From Leptospira andrefontaineae (lineage in GTDB: Bacteria > Spirochaetota > Leptospiria > Leptospirales > Leptospiraceae), in contig NZ_RQEY01000021.1 in NCBI RefSeq assembly GCF_004770105.1, positions 1-11,553 of the forward strand: a DNA stretch of 11,553 bases, in the 5' to 3' direction. Both the position numbers and the translations under genes were made by a program. The notes under the pieces were generated by a model. It had not been told where the DNA came from. It made no database searches and worked only from the letters and a program-made list of their open reading frames with translations. Shown piece by piece: positions 1 through 6,484 of the stretch; position 1 is the first letter of the stretch; every line of letters begins with the position of its first letter.

Positions 1-15
1 ATTAATTATTTTCAT
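1..15 (-). CDS. possible 5' end of a cassette gene, cut by the window edge
   Basis: Reading leftward from attC1, an ATG at 13-15 opens a frame MKIIN that runs off the window. It lies about 28 bp from the core at 44-50, the normal spacing of a cassette gene start. TATAAT (20-25 read on the minus strand) precedes it closely, and there is no clear ribosome binding site. Five codons are visible, so this rests on position alone. Confidence 0.35.
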
Positions 16-43
16 ATTATAAAAAGATTTTTTAAACCATTGC

Positions 44-198
44 GGCTAACGACCAAGGCTTGACGACGTTTCGCGAGTGCGCAAGCACTTGGCAAGAGCC
101 TTGCTCTGCAAGGCGAGTGACAAAGCGAAATGTGCCGAAGGCCGAGCGAGAGTTGCGTAAGCAATCTCGAAGCGAAGCGTCAGAGCCGATAGTTAGGC
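44..198 (-). repeat. attC site 1 (class A)
   Basis: Cores are GGCTAAC (44-50) and GTTAGGC (192-198). The first has a purine in its second place, against the RYYYAAC consensus; the variant belongs to the neighbouring cassette on the left. L boxes are GGCTTGACG (57-65) and CGTCAGAGCC (178-187); G183 has no partner and is the predicted extrahelical base on the plus strand. The stop codon of the gene at 193-831 sits inside the right-hand core. Confidence 0.9.
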
Positions 199-831
199 GT
201 CGTTTTTAAGATTTAGATAAACTAATTCATTTCGATAATTATGAAAATCATTTAAAAAACGCCCATCAAAGTAACTTTTCCATAAGTTTTCATGATCTTC
301 TATAATCTCGATCTTAGATGTATCTATGAGTAATATTCTAAACGGATCCCTAATCCTTCGAAATGATTCTCGAAATATAACAATAGCTAATAAAACCCGA
401 CCAGACTTTACTTCTATTAATTCATCATAAAGATATGTATAATTGAGAGCTAATTCATTGGGATTTGCTCTTTTCAGAAATCCTTTATCAGTTACCTTAT
501 ACAATCGCACATTAAGGCAGTCTAGAAATCTTATAGTTAAAGGAAATTCGGCTTCCCTCATATTAATTGAATTTTCTTCGGCGATCTTATCGGCTTTCTC
601 AGACAATCCCTTATCTTTCATTAAAACCACCATATTGGAATTTAAATTTGATATTAACTTGAAAGACGAATCATGCAATTTAGCAATATAATTTGAAAAT
701 CTGCCTAAACTTCCTCGCGCATCCGACAATCGTCGATTATAGGAATCTATTTCAGAATTGTTTACTTCTTGATCTGTAAAAATGTCAATCAATGTCGGGC
801 AAAGTGAAGCTAAATTATTTGTAGTTATCAT
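193..831 (-). CDS. unknown cassette protein, 212 aa
   Basis: I do not recognise this protein. It has no signal peptide or membrane segment and looks like a soluble, mixed helical protein with many charged residues. Its central part (about residues 95-175) alternates hydrophobic and charged residues as a beta-rich domain would, including VRLYKVTDKGFLKR and GRVLLAIVIFRESF. The ATG at 831 is preceded by AT-rich sequence with no strong ribosome binding site. The last codons (NLKNDA) and the TAA stop are encoded by the cassette's end arm and the attC core itself (GCC TAA C), so the gene uses the recombination site for its C-terminus and stop. It is the only gene of its cassette. Confidence 0.8.
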   Translation of the reverse strand: MITTNNLASLCPTLIDIFTDQEVNNSEIDSYNRRLSDARGSLGRFSNYIAKLHDSSFKLISNLNSNMVVLMKDKGLSEKADKIAEENSINMREAEFPLTIRFLDCLNVRLYKVTDKGFLKRANPNELALNYTYLYDELIEVKSGRVLLAIVIFRESFRRIRDPFRILLIDTSKIEIIEDHENLWKSYFDGRFLNDFHNYRNELVYLNLKNDA

Positions 832-863
832 TATCTATGTAAATGAAATTCTTTAAAAATGAC

Positions 864-1016
864 GCCTAACGACCAAGGCTTGACGACGTTTTGCGAGTGC
901 GAAGCACTTGGCGCGAGACTTGCTTTGCAAGGCGAGTGACAAAGCGAAATGTGCCGGAGGCCAAGCGAGGGTTGCAAAGCAATCCCGAAGCGCAGCGTCA
1001 GAGCCGATAGTTAGGC
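864..1016 (-). repeat. attC site 2 (class A)
   Basis: Cores are GCCTAAC (864-870) and GTTAGGC (1010-1016). The L boxes are of the GGCTTGACG / CGTCAGAGCC type with the extra G on the right. It is the attC of the HigBA cassette to its right. Confidence 0.9.
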
Positions 1017-1044
1017 GATGTAAACCTTGAACTTTAGGTAAAAA

Positions 1045-1380
1045 TTAAGCCACGGATGGCGTTTTAACTTTCTTAGCTAAATTATTTTTAACTGTATATT
1101 TCTTAATCTTAGATAATTGGTTATGAATCTTTCTTTCAGCCTCTAAAAGATCATAATCATTTTGTAATCCTAACCAAAATTGAGGAGGAAGATCAAAGTA
1201 TTTGCCTAATTTTAAAGCATAATTAGCTGAAATGCTTCGTTTGCCATGCATGATTTCACTTAGCCGAGATTGAGGAATTCCGGTATCCTTATAAAGTTGA
1301 TACGCACTTAAACCCAAAGGTTTAAGGAATTCTTCATTTAAGATATCTCCAGGATGAGGGTTTTTAATCAATTTTTTCAT
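1045..1380 (-). CDS. higA: HigA-family antitoxin, XRE-type DNA-binding protein
   Basis: This is a 111-residue HigA-type antitoxin. It should bind and neutralise the toxin encoded just upstream and repress their shared promoter. The family signature HPGDILNEEFLKPLGLS lies at about residues 9-25. It is followed by a helix-turn-helix region (AYQLYKDTGIPQSRLSEIMHGKR) and by the typical tail SANYALKLGKYF...PPQFWLGLQNDYDL. The C-terminus is lysine-rich. I chose the ATG at 1380; a TTG at 1392 in frame would add four residues and has no better ribosome binding site. The gene starts 21 bp after the toxin stop, in toxin-first order as usual for higBA. The pair fills one cassette, and toxin-antitoxin cassettes are known to help stabilise large arrays. 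Confidence 0.93.
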   Translation of the reverse strand: MKKLIKNPHPGDILNEEFLKPLGLSAYQLYKDTGIPQSRLSEIMHGKRSISANYALKLGKYFDLPPQFWLGLQNDYDLLEAERKIHNQLSKIKKYTVKNNLAKKVKTPSVA

Positions 1381-1401
1381 AAACAAACTCAAGCAATCTA
1401 A

Positions 1402-1683
1402 TTAATGATAATCAACAATCTCAACATCGTAGGCATCTTGCTCATGCCATCGAAAACATATTCTCCATTGATCATTTATTCTTATGCTATACTGCCCTTT
1501 TCTATTCCCTGAAAGTAACTCTAATTTATTGCCTGGCGGTGATTTTAGATTTTCAACACTTTGAGAGTTGTTGATCATCCTCAATTTCCTAAGAGCTATT
1601 TCCGAAATCTGATTTGGAATCGATTTAACAAATACACCTTTCCAGACTTTTTCTGTATCTTTATTCTCGAAACTTTTGATCAA
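1402..1683 (-). CDS. higB: HigB-family toxin (RelE/ParE superfamily mRNA interferase)
   Basis: This 93-residue HigB-like toxin belongs to a family that cleaves mRNA on the ribosome. The whole protein matches the family pattern: [15 protein letters not shown] at the start, then [10 protein letters not shown], then [20 protein letters not shown], then [11 protein letters not shown], and the characteristic end VEIVDYH. I set the start at the TTG at 1683, which gives the usual family N-terminus. The frame is open upstream to another TTG at 1719, but those 12 codons cross the palindromic operator and a likely -35 box. Start choice is therefore inferred. It is co-transcribed with higA, and expression is probably autoregulated through the palindrome at 1690-1714. 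Confidence 0.9.
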   Translation of the reverse strand: MIKSFENKDTEKVWKGVFVKSIPNQISEIALRKLRMINNSQSVENLKSPPGNKLELLSGNRKGQYSIRINDQWRICFRWHEQDAYDVEIVDYH

Positions 1684-1689
1684 TTTACT

Positions 1690-1714
1690 AATACTTACAT
1701 ATATTGTAAGTATT
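1690..1714 (-). promoter_or_regulatory. palindromic operator and promoter region of higBA
   Basis: AATACTTACA and TGTAAGTATT form a perfect 10-bp inverted repeat around TATAT, directly upstream of the higB start. On the minus strand TACAAT (1703-1708) could be a -10 box, with a weak -35 about 17 bp before it. A TTGACA (1714-1719) also overlaps the palindrome edge. Such a palindrome over the promoter is the expected HigA binding site. The exact promoter boxes are uncertain. Confidence 0.65.
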
Positions 1715-1750
1715 GTCAATACAAATAATTAATAAAGGTTTCCCTACTCC

Positions 1751-1770
1751 CCCGGACAAGGATGTCCGGG
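1751..1770. repeat. GC-rich perfect hairpin upstream of higBA
   Basis: CCCGGACA and TGTCCGGG form a perfect 8-bp stem with loop AGGA. It lies between attC3 and the higBA operator and stands out from the AT-rich surroundings. On neither strand is it followed by a clear run of T, so an intrinsic terminator is not well supported. It may block read-through from the cassette to the right, or be a protein site. Confidence 0.6.
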
Positions 1771-1801
1771 ATGTATTAAAATAATTCACAAGGTTTATGG
1801 C

Positions 1802-1956
1802 GCCTAACGACCAAGGCTTGACGACGTTTCGCGAGTGCGCAAGCACTTGGCATGAGGCTTGCCTTGCAAGACGAATGACAAAGCGAAATGTGGCGTAGCC
1901 CGAGCAAGAGTTGCGTAAGCAATCTCGAAGCGACGCGTCAGAGCCGAAAGTTAGGC
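1802..1956 (-). repeat. attC site 3 (class A)
   Basis: Cores are GCCTAAC (1802-1808) and GTTAGGC (1950-1956). The spacer next to the right core is GAAA where other sites have GATA. Its interior resembles attC10 closely. Confidence 0.9.
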
Positions 1957-1965
1957 GACGGTAGC

Positions 1966-2523
1966 TTATTTAACAAATATAGTTTTGACCAATATGTATA
2001 GAAGGATGAACAAAGGAGCTCCTATCGTAACGCCAACCAACCACTGCGCTGTTAACTTAACAGGACTCTCGATTTCCCTTAGTATTGGATTAATTTCCGA
2101 ATATGCTTTTAAGAATTGATAAAGCTGTTTTATATCGCTTTCAAATAGATCTCCAACAAAACGAATACTTTCATTCCTTTGAAGATATAATTTCAGTATT
2201 GATTTTGAAGACTCACTCATACCTCCAAAATAGAACTTTTCTATCTCATTCAATTTGACAAACTTAGTTATTCCGGAAATTTCAGATAATTGAATTGAAT
2301 CATTATCTGAAGATACAACCCATTTCTTCCTATCAGTTAATCTAAAAAATGCGTAGGAAATCAAAAAGAGACTTAAGAAAAAAGAAACAGCTAGTAGAAT
2401 TCCATTTGCTCTTCCTACAAATAAGATAAATGAAATTATCAGTAAAATTATTCCTGAACTTAAGCTAAATGTGTGCTTAATATCATTTCCGGAATACGCT
2501 ATTACTTTTGAATATTTTTGCAT
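1966..2523 (-). CDS. unknown membrane protein with three predicted helices, 185 aa
   Basis: I cannot name a family. Two membrane helices lie at about residues 22-38 and 42-61 and a third near the C-terminus (about 160-182). The roughly 95 residues between the second and third helices are soluble. They start WVVSSDNDSIQLSEI and read like a small beta-rich, PH-like domain of the kind found in bacterial membrane proteins (YcxB and relatives); this is a resemblance only. The ATG at 2523 follows GAAAAG at a plausible distance. The stop at 1966 overlaps the cassette end arm by one base. Confidence 0.8.
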   Translation of the reverse strand: MQKYSKVIAYSGNDIKHTFSLSSGIILLIISFILFVGRANGILLAVSFFLSLFLISYAFFRLTDRKKWVVSSDNDSIQLSEISGITKFVKLNEIEKFYFGGMSESSKSILKLYLQRNESIRFVGDLFESDIKQLYQFLKAYSEINPILREIESPVKLTAQWLVGVTIGAPLFILLYILVKTIFVK

Positions 2524-2589
2524 ACTTTTCAGTGAAACTCTTGTCTTTGAATAAATATTTTTGAGAACGATAAATTGATAGCTACTGTC

Positions 2590-2764
2590 GCCTAACGACC
2601 AAGGGTTATCGACGTTGGCGTATCTGAGTCTCCGAAGGAGACGTTAGAGTCAGGCACGATCTTTTGCAATAGCAAAAGGCGTGACTGGAGCCAATGTGGC
2701 GAAGCCCAAGCGAGAGGGTCGCGAAAGCGATCCCCGAAGCGCAGCGATAAGCCGACAGTTAAGC
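2590..2764 (-). repeat. attC site 4 (class C, longest, atypical L boxes)
   Basis: Cores are GCCTAAC (2590-2596) and GTTAAGC (2758-2764). The interior differs from class A and carries a longer central region with TCTCCGAAGGAGA and CTTTTGCAATAGCAAAAG hairpins. Read inward, the L boxes are GGGTTATCG and GGCTTATCG. They have equal length, so the usual extrahelical base is replaced by a G.G mismatch on the plus strand. Confidence 0.85.
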
Positions 2765-3061
2765 GACGTGACTGCACGGACAACAATAGTGTCCCAACCT
2801 ATCCTCTAATTACAGTAAAATTCAATACTGATAGATTGCTGACGTAAGTAATTTTCCATCCGTTTCAATCGCACATCCTAATTTACTCTTAGTGAAATTG
2901 TTAGAGCATTAAAGCGGTTACCCGCAAGGCAATATCGCAGGCCAACACTCCACTAGTGCGATGAAACGGATGCTCATAGAGAAAAATATCAGTAGTCTTA
3001 AAATGGATTTGTAAAATATCCAAGCTTAAAAATAAAAAAAGAAAATTTTGCAGTCATGTGC
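2765..3061 (-). other. cassette without a clear gene; candidate structured RNA
   Basis: This body holds no long frame. Its main feature is an inverted repeat, 2857-2874 against 2956-2972, which pair along 17 bases with one bulge. They enclose 81 nt that contain a small GCGG-TTAC-CCGC hairpin (2914-2925). A short minus frame of 19 codons (2998-3057, MTAKFSFFIFKLGYFTNPF) begins in the cassette end arm and has no ribosome binding site. It could be a leader peptide or chance. The structure is compatible with a small RNA on either strand. Cassette-borne small RNAs are known in Xanthomonas integrons. Confidence 0.6.
2857..2972. repeat. long inverted repeat inside the gene-less cassette
   Basis: The left arm is CATCCGTTTCAATCGCAC and the right arm GTGCGATGAAACGGATG; they are complementary except for one unpaired base. 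There is no evident target-site duplication outside the arms, so a miniature transposon is less likely than a folded RNA or DNA element. Confidence 0.8.
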
Positions 3062-3215
3062 GCTTAACGACCAAGGCTTGACGACGTTTCGCGAGTGCGT
3101 AAGCACTTGGCACGAGACTTGCCCCGCAAGGCGAGTGACAAAGCGAAATGTGCCGAAGGCCAAGCGAGAGTCGCGCAGCGATCTCGAAGCGATGCGTCAG
3201 AGCCGACAGTTATGC
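3062..3215 (-). repeat. attC site 5 (class A)
   Basis: Cores are GCTTAAC (3062-3068) and GTTATGC (3209-3215). They differ because each belongs to a different cassette: GCTTAAC matches the far core of the cassette on the left (GTTAAGC at 2758-2764), and GTTATGC matches GCATAAC at 4014-4020. Confidence 0.9.
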
Positions 3216-3230
3216 GTAGTTCCGACTTGT

Positions 3231-3998
3231 TTATCTGCCATCTATGAATTTTAAGACAATTCCCACTGCTTTTCTATCCCAAGCACCTAAATTACTAAAA
3301 GTCGGAATACCTAATTCGTTGAGTTTATCCGAGATGAATTGATTAGTACTATTATACAAATGCTGTTTCTTTATGAAATCAGCTACATTCTTAAAATAAG
3401 AAACTTTTCTATCATCATTAACTTTTTTACGACGAGAATCCCATAATAGACTGTCATCACAAATCTTAATTGGTTTTTTTCTTTTAACTCTCTTATCTAA
3501 TTCAGTATTCTTTAAAATGACATCGAGCAATCTCGGATCACTATATTTGATTAGTTTATGATTTTGCATTGTTTTAGCAATGTGGCAATCCCAGCACAAA
3601 AGCTGTAAATTTTCGATATCATTTGAAGATCCTTTGATATGATCAACTTCCCGGCCTAACTTTCCACATATTGCACAGCGGTTCTTGGCTAATTTTAATA
3701 CTTTTACTCTGATAGATTCAGGGATTTTTCTGTCTTTAGTAGAATATCCGCCAGATACAACAGAAACTCTTTTTACTTCGATAGCAACAGCAATGTGCGG
3801 ATCCTTATCTTTACCCTCTACAATAACTTTTCTATGATAACGAACGTATTTCGCTTCTTCCTGACAAAGTTCTGAACAAAAGATTTTATATAGTCTTTCC
3901 CAAGGAATATCTTTATCGCAGTTTATGCATTTAAAACTGGGAACTTTGAAATTGCCTTTAACCTTCTTTATAGTCAAATTATCAGATTCAAAAGTCAT
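3231..3998 (-). CDS. HNH endonuclease with N-terminal zinc-ribbon-like motif, 255 aa
   Basis: This is a predicted metal-dependent DNA nuclease. The HNH core spans about residues 106-141. C108-C111 and C135-C138 form the structural zinc pairs, D119-H120 the first catalytic pair, N130 the central Asn, and H139 the last His (VDHI...IENLQLLCWDCH). A second set of cysteines (C24, C27, C41, C45) near the N-terminus looks like an extra zinc ribbon that could bind DNA. Residues 150-255 are lysine-rich and unassigned. The gene fits tightly: its ATG is 2 bp from one cassette end arm and its stop 2 bp from the other, with no recognisable ribosome binding site. Function could be defence, mobility or repair; nothing nearby settles this. 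Confidence 0.9.
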   Translation of the reverse strand: MTFESDNLTIKKVKGNFKVPSFKCINCDKDIPWERLYKIFCSELCQEEAKYVRYHRKVIVEGKDKDPHIAVAIEVKRVSVVSGGYSTKDRKIPESIRVKVLKLAKNRCAICGKLGREVDHIKGSSNDIENLQLLCWDCHIAKTMQNHKLIKYSDPRLLDVILKNTELDKRVKRKKPIKICDDSLLWDSRRKKVNDDRKVSYFKNVADFIKKQHLYNSTNQFISDKLNELGIPTFSNLGAWDRKAVGIVLKFIDGR

Positions 3999-4013
3999 TT
4001 AAGTCGGAATTAC

Positions 4014-4156
4014 GCATAACGACCAAGGTGTTCCGACGTTTGCGATGGCACGAGTTTGCGCATGCAAACGAAGTGACTGAAGCAAATGTGGCGAAGCCCG
4101 AGCGAGTGAGTCGCGCAAGCGATCTCCGAGCGCAGCGGAAGCACCGATAGTTATAC
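4014..4156 (-). repeat. attC site 6 (class B)
   Basis: Cores are GCATAAC (4014-4020) and GTTATAC (4150-4156). L boxes read GGTGTTCCG on the left and, inward on the minus strand, GGTGCTTCCG on the right, so the extra C keeps the same orientation as class A. Class B has a shorter interior. Confidence 0.9.
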
Positions 4157-4178
4157 GCCGTGATAGCTTTTACGCAGC

Positions 4179-4832
4179 TTATTCCTTACATTCAGATGCG
4201 TTAGAATCTCTATCTCTCAGTGCATCATTCAAACAAAAGCCTATATCTGCTTCCTTATTTAGAATAGCTATAGGATATGTAATATCATTCGCTTGTAAAA
4301 AGACGACTACTTTGCATGATACAATGCTGTTTTCGTCGCTTCCTTCAAAACCTACCAAAACAATCTTCATATCCTTCTTTACGCAGTCTTTTACTACTCT
4401 GCTTCCAAAAAAAGGACCTGATTTGATAAATCTATCTGCAAAATCTTGGTTTCGCTTTCTCAATTCATCAATCGCCATTTTTTCGACAACTTTCTTATCA
4501 AATGCTAACTCAATTATCTCAGGGAAATTTTTAGATAAATGATGGTCAAAAGTCCAACCTATATGGTCATCAAATTTGACTTTAGCCCATCTTCCAATTT
4601 TGCTATCTAAATTCTCAGTACCCCCCTTTTTAACATGCAGTAATTGAATTTTTGCCTGAAAAGGAATCATTGTAATCAGTTGAGATGCTGAATTCGGATC
4701 TTCTCTTAATGCCAATCCATTCTTCGAAGAATTATAGTAAATTGTAATAGTTGTCTTTTCTTCATTAGCACACGAGCTTATTTGATAAAAGGAAAGGATT
4801 AAGATTATTATATGATTAGTGAAAAATTTCAT
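4179..4832 (-). CDS. lipoprotein with bacterial SH3-like domain, 217 aa
   Basis: The N-terminus MKFFTNHIIILILSFYQISSC is a lipoprotein signal peptide with lipobox ISSC and acylated Cys at residue 21. A bacterial SH3-like domain follows at about residues 38-99, with the usual pattern GLALREDPNSAS (the R of 'VR..P'), a middle RWAKVKF and the end GWTFDHHLS. Residues 105-217 contain several cysteines (149, 173, 199, 215) that could form disulphides. Such proteins are frequent in Leptospira and probably sit in the periplasm or outer membrane. No substrate can be named. The ATG at 4832 has no strong ribosome binding site. It is the only gene of its cassette. Confidence 0.85.
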   Translation of the reverse strand: MKFFTNHIIILILSFYQISSCANEEKTTITIYYNSSKNGLALREDPNSASQLITMIPFQAKIQLLHVKKGGTENLDSKIGRWAKVKFDDHIGWTFDHHLSKNFPEIIELAFDKKVVEKMAIDELRKRNQDFADRFIKSGPFFGSRVVKDCVKKDMKIVLVGFEGSDENSIVSCKVVVFLQANDITYPIAILNKEADIGFCLNDALRDRDSNASECKE

Positions 4833-4861
4833 TCAATATTAACTTTAGATTATATCATGGC

Positions 4862-5015
4862 GTATAACGACCAAGGCTTGACGACGTTTCGCGAGTGCGT
4901 CAGCACTTGGCGCGAGACTTGCTCTGCAAGGCGAGTGACAAAGCGAAATGTGCCGGAGGCCAAGCGAGAGTTGCGAAGCAATCTCGAAGCGAAGCGTCAG
5001 AGCCGATAGTTAGAC
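4862..5015 (-). repeat. attC site 7 (class A)
   Basis: Cores are GTATAAC (4862-4868) and GTTAGAC (5009-5015). Each matches the far core of the cassette it belongs to, not the other core of this site. L boxes are the standard class A pair with the extra G on the right. Confidence 0.9.
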
Positions 5016-5024
5016 GTAGTGACT

Positions 5025-5846
5025 TCATTTAACAGGAGTTTGATAGAACTTTTCAATATATTTTCGAAAGTCCCAAGATGCTAAATGATAAGGAGTCAAT
5101 CGTTCTTTATTATAGAGCCTAATATTTGCTCCATATTTAACCAATAATTTAAATTTCTCAAGCCTTTCACTGTAAGAAAGGTTATCTGTTACCAGATAAT
5201 GTAATGGAGTATTTCCACTACTATTGATTGCATTCACATCTGCGCCAGATTCTATTAATAATAGCAACGTTGAAATCTTCGATCGAGCAGCGTTATGCAA
5301 CGGAGTGTTTTTATAATCATCTACAGCATTCACATTTAATCCCGTTTTTAATAGATATGAAATAACTTCGTTTTGATATCCATACGTTGCGCTGTGTAGA
5401 ATGGTTTCTCCAGAATCATTAATAGCAAAAGGATCTGCGCCTTCTTGAATAGAAATCTTCACAGTATTAAGAGAATAATTTCCTACTATATAATGAAGAG
5501 GAGTATTCCCATAATTATTCTTGGCATTTAAGTCCAAATCTAAAGTCAGAAGATATTTTAAAAGTTCTAAACGCTCTTTTTCATCTGGTGGAAAATGATA
5601 CTTATCGCAAAATTTCATTGAGGAGGATATTATATTATATCTTATAGGTAAGGCAAACAAATGGAATAACGAATTTCCATCCTTATCTTTACTATCTGAT
5701 TTCACGCCTGAATTGACTAAATTTTTTACCTCATTAACGCACCCTTCCCGAACAGCAGAAAAGAGTCTTTCTTCCTGACTCATTGTTTCTGGAGAAACTT
5801 TCGAAATATCAATAATGAAAATTAGTAAGACTAGTAGTTTCTTCAT
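5025..5846 (-). CDS. exported ankyrin-repeat protein, 273 aa
   Basis: The first 20 residues (MKKLLVLLIFIIDISKVSPE) are a signal peptide, so the protein is probably periplasmic or exported. Ankyrin repeats fill the rest. A degenerate one lies at about 26-56, and clear ones start near 112 (GNTPLHYI), 146 (GETILHSA), 179 (KNTPLHNA) and 211 (GNTPLHYL), with a final partial one at 249 (RLTPYHLA). The hairpin consensus GADVNA / GLNVNA is present. About 25 residues around 70-95 are inserted between the first repeats. Ankyrin stacks bind other proteins; the partner is unknown. The ATG overlaps the TGA of a short upstream frame (ATGA), suggesting translational coupling, since no ribosome binding site is seen. 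Confidence 0.9.
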   Translation of the reverse strand: MKKLLVLLIFIIDISKVSPETMSQEERLFSAVREGCVNEVKNLVNSGVKSDSKDKDGNSLFHLFALPIRYNIISSSMKFCDKYHFPPDEKERLELLKYLLTLDLDLNAKNNYGNTPLHYIVGNYSLNTVKISIQEGADPFAINDSGETILHSATYGYQNEVISYLLKTGLNVNAVDDYKNTPLHNAARSKISTLLLLIESGADVNAINSSGNTPLHYLVTDNLSYSERLEKFKLLVKYGANIRLYNKERLTPYHLASWDFRKYIEKFYQTPVK

Positions 5847-5869
5847 TTAAATATTTGAGTATGAGTCAT
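5843..5869 (-). CDS. possible leader peptide coupled to the ankyrin gene
   Basis: An ATG four bases inside the cassette end opens MTHTQIFK, whose TGA overlaps the ankyrin ATG by the classic ATGA. The same frame is also open upstream through attC8 into the neighbouring cassette, so the ATG need not be the true start. The cassette at 10988-11320 shows the same arrangement. Leader frames near attI are known to help translation of cassette genes that lack ribosome binding sites; the extension to these cassettes is inference. Confidence 0.35.
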   Translation of the reverse strand: MTHTQIFK

Positions 5870-5872
5870 TAC

Positions 5873-6014
5873 GTCTAACGACCAAGGTGCTCCGACGTTT
5901 GCGATGGCACGAGTTTGCTTATGCAAACGAAGTGACGGAAGCAAATGTGGCGAAGCCCAAGCGAGCGGGTCACAAAGTGAACCCCGAGCGGCGCGGAGGC
6001 ACCGATAGTTAGGC
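5873..6014 (-). repeat. attC site 8 (class B)
   Basis: Cores are GTCTAAC (5873-5879) and GTTAGGC (6008-6014). L boxes are GGTGCTCCG and, inward from the right, GGTGCCTCCG, again with an extra C. It is the attC of the first gene-less family cassette. Confidence 0.9.
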
Positions 6015-6317
6015 AGCAGTATCGCTCCTAACACATTGCACCCAAGCCCTACTCTGAAAAATCAACTAATAGAGTAAAAGCCAAATTACTGACTAATTCA
6101 CCTTTCAGAATATAAAGTAGCGAACCCTTTTCGCAGGATCCGACGGAAAATATATCCAAGTAGTTCTGATAAATTCAAACATTCCTTAGAGTCTTTCAGT
6201 TTACAATATAAGGCACGGAAAGGGTAAAAAGCGACCTAACCTAAAATCAAATTCCTCTCTTGTTTTAGGATATGATTTACGATTACTAAATTCAAAAATA
6301 CAAAATCGCGATATTGC
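6015..6317 (-). repeat. gene-less cassette family, copy 1
   Basis: This 303-bp body recurs three more times at 8512-8810, 8980-9279 and 9422-9724. All copies share a start near TATCGCTCCTAACAC, a central hairpin GCGAA-CCCTT-TTCGC (here 6120-6134), a CCTAAAA/TTTTAGG stem (6240-6246 with 6263-6269), and the end AATCGCGATATTGC. GGGT-rich sequence downstream can also pair with the ACCCTTT of the central hairpin. No frame is kept open with a start codon in all copies. On the minus strand TTGAAT (6173-6178) and TATATT (6149-6154), 18 bp apart, form a possible promoter that would read into attC8 and the ankyrin cassette. Role unknown: promoter cassette or small RNA. Confidence 0.8.
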
Positions 6318-6469
6318 GCCTAACGACCGAGGCTTGACGACGTTTCGCGAGTCCGTAAGGACTTGGCACGAGACTTGCCCTGCAAGACGAGTGACAAAGC
6401 GAAATGTGGCGTAGCCCGAGCGAGAGTGCGTAGCATCTCGAAGCGAAGCGTCAGAGCCGATAGTTAGGC
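6318..6469 (-). repeat. attC site 9 (class A)
   Basis: Cores are GCCTAAC (6318-6324) and GTTAGGC (6463-6469). One inner hairpin reads AGTCC...GGACT where attC1 has AGTGC...GCACT, a compensatory change. Another inner arm pair is shortened on both sides (GAGAGTGC / GCATCTC). Confidence 0.9.
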
Positions 6470-6484
6470 GTAGTGCTTAGATGC

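Noticed and set aside
443..691. Plus-strand frame of 82 codons
   Set aside because: It lies wholly within the 212-residue minus gene, which fits the cassette layout and uses the attC stop.
1751..1770. Intrinsic terminator
   Set aside because: The stem is strong, but no run of T follows it on either strand.
2592..2786. Minus-strand frame through attC4
   Set aside because: It consists almost entirely of attC sequence. The GC-rich stems stay open in several frames in many sites, so these are by-products of the repeat.
2857..2972. Miniature inverted-repeat transposon
   Set aside because: The arms are good but I see no target duplication and no second copy in the window.
4312..4542. Plus-strand frame of 76 codons
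   Set aside because: It is opposite to the SH3 lipoprotein gene, which has a clear signal peptide and domain.
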